Shown here: positions 14,727-17,211 of the stretch, one piece after another
How the letters are laid out: each line of letters opens with the position of its first letter
How positions within the stretch are numbered: position 1 is the stretch's first letter
From: JARICQ01 sp964428475
GTDB taxonomy: Bacteria > Bacillota > Clostridia > Tissierellales > Tissierellaceae
Direction: 5' to 3'
Length of the DNA stretch: 17,211 nt
Assembly (NCBI GenBank): GCA_964428475.1
Contig: CAYRYO010000036.1
Coordinates: 1-17,211, forward strand
Translations under genes and position numbers: made by a program
The notes under the pieces: generated by a model
The model's database searches: none
The model's input: the letters and a program-made list of their open reading frames with translations, nothing else
Told to the model about the DNA's origin: nothing

Positions 14727-14861
14727 ACTGAAATAGCACTGAGAAGGGCTAGGGAGGAATATAGGTTATACGCAAAGGACTTTTCTGATGAGGGAGTTCG
14801 AGGGCTGGTGATTGACAAGTTGGGGTTAGAGTAAAAAGAGGATTAATGGGGGATTTGGGAT
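14727..14861 (+). repeat. Divergent direct repeat, copy 2 (DUF2812 tail remnant)
   Basis: One frame from 14727 to the TAA at 14832-14834 encodes 35 residues, of which 24 equal the C-terminus of the DUF2812 protein (shared YRLY and DFSDEGVR, final KLGLE). Similarity continues through the stop to the ribosome binding site and start codon of the next gene (GGGGGATTTGGGATG). It is the tail of a second, otherwise missing, DUF2812 paralogue or a product of tandem duplication. Confidence 0.85.
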
Positions 14862-15471
14862 GGACAAAGATACAAGGACTACAGGTAAATTAAATAGCAT
14901 AGCCGAAGACTTATTTATAGAACTATTTTGCGATGTATTTGGACCAGAAAACAGCAAGTATATTTCTACTCAACATTCATTTACTGATATTTATGGAAAC
15001 TATAGATATATAGACTTTGCTATGCAAGCAGAAGGACAAAAGTTCGCCATAGAAATAGACGGAGAAACTTATCATAATCCTAATATGATATCTAGCAATA
15101 AATATTATGATGATATTTTAAAACAAAATAGTATGATCTATAACAATTGGAAAGTCTATAGATGGGCATATTTGCAGCTTAAAGACCAACCTGAGAAGAT
15201 AAAAGATGAGATAGCTACATTTATAGGCGAGTTTCCTGTCTTTAAAGAAATGGAAGATTATCTTCCCAAGCAAAGAGGAAAGATAATAGAACTTAAAGAC
15301 CATCAGCAAGATGCTATAGAAAACTTAAATGATATGAGAGAAAAAGGTGATTCTATAGCCCTGCTCTATCATGCAACTGGGGAACGTGTCATAATAGTGA
15401 TGGGTGCAGTTTGTGTTATAAAATCAAGGGTTTCAGGAACTTTAAACAAATATATTTCGTGCATTGCTTAG
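14860..15471 (+). pseudogene. Nuclease-helicase gene truncated at Walker A
   Basis: Residues about 10-105 form a PD-(D/E)xK-like endonuclease domain of the DUF559/Vsr type: Asp52 (YIDFAM), Glu65-x-Asp67 (FAIEIDGETYHN) and His72. Residues about 140-174 start a superfamily 2 helicase: ELKDHQQDAIENL (Q-motif-like) then ALLYHATG, where a complete protein continues G-TGKT. Here, from 15382, the frame instead reads ERVIIVMGAV and ends after 29 unrelated residues. The helicase, normally several hundred residues, is gone. The nuclease part may still be made. GGGGGATTTGGG precedes the ATG and lies in the duplicated tail segment. Such genes resemble defence or restriction helicases; this one is probably inactive as such. 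Confidence 0.7.
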
Positions 15472-15745
15472 AGTAATTAGGATTTAATTGCTGTAAGCAG
15501 TGCATGAGAAGTAAGGATTTTGGGTCTGTAATAATTTACAATTATTTGGTATAACTATACTTAAGATGATAGTTAGTTGCATATTCGTAGATAAGTGTGC
15601 AACAAAAGATTATATGCTGAATCCGCTAATTACATCCATTAAGTAAGATTTGCAACTACCAGTTGCGGATGTTCAAGGTTCATTTGGTAGAACGCAACCG
15701 AATATGTTTATATAATAAGATTAACAATTTGAAGGGGGTCTTTAG
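15472..15745. other. Non-coding segment with nested inverted repeats and GTTGC/GCAAC boxes
   Basis: No supported gene. At its left end GCATTGCTTA (15461-15470) pairs with TAAGCAGTGC (15494-15503), nine of ten. Further on, CATATTCG (15580-15587) pairs with CGAATATG (15699-15706), enclosing ACATCC (15632-15637) with GGATGT (15667-15672) and GCAACT (15652-15657) with AGTTGC (15661-15666). The pentamer GTTGC or its complement occurs five times (15576, 15599, 15652, 15662, 15694). A TATAAT at 15711-15716 may serve the next gene with a weak TAGAAC -35 box at 17 bp. It could be a structured RNA, an operator array or a recombination site. Confidence 0.5.
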
Positions 15746-16372
15746 ATGACTTTAGGTGAAAAGATACAACAACTTAGAAAAACGAACAATTTATCCCAAG
15801 AGCAGTTGGCAGAGAAACTTGCTGTTTCAAGGCAGGCTATTTCAAAGTGGGAATTGGGGGAATCTACTCCTGATACAGATAAAATCATTCTATTAAGTAG
15901 AATATTTGAAATTTCCACCGACTATCTGTTACATGATGATATCAACAGTGATAGGGAAATTCCTGCCGTGAAAACTAGTAGTGAACTTTTAAAGAAACAT
16001 TATGGTCTAAAAACCTTATTTATCATTACTACAGGCGTAAGTATAATTGGTTTGCTTATGTCTATTGTTGCTCAGCTTACTTGGCAAACTATATTTTCAG
16101 TAAGTGTTGGCTTGATTGTACAAATGATCGGTGTGATTATTTTTGAAGCAATGGGTAGCCATTATATTACTGGAAACGGAAATAAAGGGGTTCGTAAAGG
16201 TTTCTACGCTTTAAATGTATGGTTCATATTACCTTTTCCTGTGATTTTTTTATCCAACCTTTTTTTCAATTTTTATCCACGGCCTCGAGGATATGGAATA
16301 GACTTGCTTTTTACGGCAATCGTGTATGTTACTCTTTGTGGCATCATTACATTTATCTTGAAAAAGAAATAA
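15746..16372 (+). CDS. XRE family regulator with C-terminal membrane domain
   Basis: A 208-residue protein. An N-terminal Cro/CI-type helix-turn-helix covers residues 4-60 (KIQQLRKTNNLSQEQLAEKL, then VSRQAISKWELGE, then LSRIFEISTDYLL), the classic XRE signature. After a linker come about four hydrophobic segments (roughly 88-110, 116-135, 156-178, 186-205), ending in three lysines. This architecture, a DNA-binding head on a membrane tail, is common in Firmicutes and is thought to sense envelope or membrane state. AAGGGGG at 15732-15738 is seven bases before the ATG. Targets are unknown; the box array just upstream is a candidate, as is the small membrane protein gene downstream. Confidence 0.88.
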   Translation: MTLGEKIQQLRKTNNLSQEQLAEKLAVSRQAISKWELGESTPDTDKIILLSRIFEISTDYLLHDDINSDREIPAVKTSSELLKKHYGLKTLFIITTGVSIIGLLMSIVAQLTWQTIFSVSVGLIVQMIGVIIFEAMGSHYITGNGNKGVRKGFYALNVWFILPFPVIFLSNLFFNFYPRPRGYGIDLLFTAIVYVTLCGIITFILKKK

Positions 16373-16473
16373 AAGTATTGATGTTAGTATATAGGTATGG
16401 ACACAATGTAATTTTGTGTGGCGTTAGTAGATTTAAGCGAAGCTAAAATAAATCATATATAGGAGAGCTGAAA

Positions 16474-16908
16474 ATGAAAGTTAAATATTTAAACATTGCT
16501 TTAATTTTTGTAATTATATTGTCTATTGTTATAAACTTTAATTCTTTTCTTATGGGGAGAGCTTCAAGTTTATCAAACATAGTTATAACCATTGCATATA
16601 TAACTTTTTGGTTTGTATATATTTGGCTGTCAAAAGAAAATAAGAAAAATTTACTTTTTTCAACTATTTGGAGCTTACTCACTTTTGTTTGTGCAGTTTC
16701 TACATTAGCTGTGAATATAAAAACTGATTTGATTGTAGATTTCATGATACCTTTTGCTATGATTTTTCTTACTCCACTTTATGGAATAGAAGCATTGTTT
16801 AATGAATCATGGGCTTTAAAGGTTAGCATAACTTGTATCATAATCAGTATAACTTGGTTTATTATAGCCTTTATTTTTATTAAAAGGCAAAATGATATTG
16901 AAAATTAG
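16474..16908 (+). CDS. Small multi-pass membrane protein of unknown function
   Basis: 144 residues, mostly hydrophobic, with about five transmembrane segments (roughly 5-22, 33-53, 59-81, 88-105, 114-136) and a short charged C-terminus. No motif that I recognise. AGGAG (16461-16465) is eight bases before the ATG. It lies 101 bp after the XRE-membrane regulator; that gap contains a small ACACAA/TTGTGT hairpin (16401-16406 with 16414-16419). The pairing suggests the two are functionally linked, for example regulator and target, but this is inference. The minus-strand frame over the same bases is a shadow. Confidence 0.7.
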   Translation: MKVKYLNIALIFVIILSIVINFNSFLMGRASSLSNIVITIAYITFWFVYIWLSKENKKNLLFSTIWSLLTFVCAVSTLAVNIKTDLIVDFMIPFAMIFLTPLYGIEALFNESWALKVSITCIIISITWFIIAFIFIKRQNDIEN

Positions 16909-17073
16909 TTAGTTCGCATTATTTTATAAAGCACGTCACATCAGTACATCAGCAATAAAATTAAAAATATAAAAATTATAAAATCAAAATTCTAGTGGTT
17001 TAGATGTAAAAGTCTGGGCCACTTTTATTATTTTTGCCAGGGAAGGAGGTCGGATAAAATATTCTCCATAATA

Positions 17074-17082
17074 TGGTATAAT
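17074..17082 (+). promoter_or_regulatory. Extended -10 promoter in the 16909-17121 gap
   Basis: TGG followed by TATAAT (17074-17082) forms an extended -10 element, 39 bases before the final start codon; no good -35 box is visible, as is usual for this class. The rest of the 213-bp gap is very AT-rich. It contains a weak AAAAGT/ACTTTT stem near 17007-17025 that may end the preceding transcript. Confidence 0.5.
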
Positions 17083-17121
17083 GATAGCGAATTCAATAGG
17101 CAATCATTAAGGGGGTATTTA

Positions 17122-17211
17122 ATGGATTTTGGTCTTTATGAGAAATTAATGGATATTGAAGTGAAAAATCAAATATCAGAATTATATAATGAAACAAGAA
17201 AAGTTGATAAA
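17122..17211 (+). CDS. Partial gene, N-terminal 30 codons, cut by window edge
   Basis: ATG 17122 is preceded by AAGGGGG (17110-17115) and an extended -10 promoter. The 30 visible residues begin MDFGLYEKLMDIEVKNQ and continue open to the edge. The opening is reminiscent of large superfamily 2 helicases with a phospholipase D-like nuclease and DUF3427, but 30 residues are too few for a firm call. If so, it would be a second helicase-type gene in this accessory region. Confidence 0.5.
   Translation, partial: MDFGLYEKLMDIEVKNQISELYNETRKVDK

Noticed and set aside
15382..15471. Minus-strand reading MHEIYLFKVPETLDFITQ over the helicase breakpoint
   Set aside because: It looked briefly like a mobile-element peptide, but it is short, lacks a start signal and I cannot name a family; kept only as a hint that the joined sequence is foreign.
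15580..15706. Known riboswitch, T-box, tmRNA or group II intron end
   Set aside because: The nested stems fit none of the conserved cores I know (no T-box motif, no domain V, no tRNA-like ends).
16219..16446. 75-codon plus-strand frame overlapping the XRE gene
   Set aside because: Out-of-frame overlap with the membrane domain of the XRE protein, no Shine-Dalgarno.
16443..16745. 100-codon minus-strand frame over the small membrane protein
   Set aside because: The plus-strand gene has a good ribosome binding site and a regular transmembrane pattern; this is its shadow.
1..17211. CRISPR array, tRNA or rRNA genes
   Set aside because: No regularly spaced direct repeats of 23-40 bp, no CCA-ended cloverleaf and no conserved rRNA segments were seen on either strand.

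Overview
This is an AT-rich stretch of a low-GC Gram-positive genome. The Clostridia-like character comes from strong AAGGAG/GGGGG ribosome binding sites, TTG and GTG starts, long AT-rich terminator hairpins and a fermentative amino-acid gene set. The protein flavour suggests an anaerobic Clostridia/Tissierellia relative, but that placement is inference; no rRNA or tRNA gene is present to fix it.

Bases 1-740 are a graveyard. They hold a minus-strand IS256-type transposase fragment running off the left edge, two adjacent large palindromes, the C-terminal tail of an NhaC-type Na+/H+ antiporter, and a short scrap of an M20D amidohydrolase carrying its CGHDGH metal motif. Bases 713-9372 form an intact amino-acid uptake and catabolism cluster. 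In order it holds azlC-azlD (branched-chain amino acid exporter), an AEC-family carrier, two tandem RocB-type M20 hydrolases ending at a strong terminator, an IclR-type regulator, a class I/II aminotransferase and an arginase, closed by a 23-bp-stem bidirectional terminator. Arginase makes ornithine from arginine, and Bacillus RocB is reported to make ornithine from citrulline, so the cluster looks built around ornithine-type substrates. A 15-bp IclR-type operator sits just after the aminotransferase promoter, and a related sequence overlaps the promoter of the first rocB.

Bases 9400-12950 are housekeeping and unknown genes: a UPF0178 (YaiI/YqxD) protein and a membrane-anchored coiled-coil protein on the minus strand, then a MazG-like NTP pyrophosphohydrolase followed by a DUF2812 membrane protein on the plus strand.

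Bases 12840-17211 are an accessory, partly decayed region. An AbiEi/MarR-like winged-helix antitoxin-type gene stands behind a four-box operator. Its partner nucleotidyltransferase has lost its catalytic N-terminus by a frameshifting deletion. The pair is bracketed by two divergent copies of the 3' end of the DUF2812 gene. Next comes a nuclease-helicase gene broken exactly in Walker A, a non-coding segment rich in GTTGC/GCAAC boxes, an XRE regulator with a membrane domain, a small membrane protein, and the first 30 codons of a further gene cut by the right edge.

The most noteworthy points are the antitoxin-retained/toxin-deleted module with its regularly spaced operator, the duplicated DUF2812 tail around it, and the tandem-RocB plus arginase cluster under likely IclR control. 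I saw no clearly new system; the best candidates for novelty are the operator layout and the role of the two RocB paralogues.
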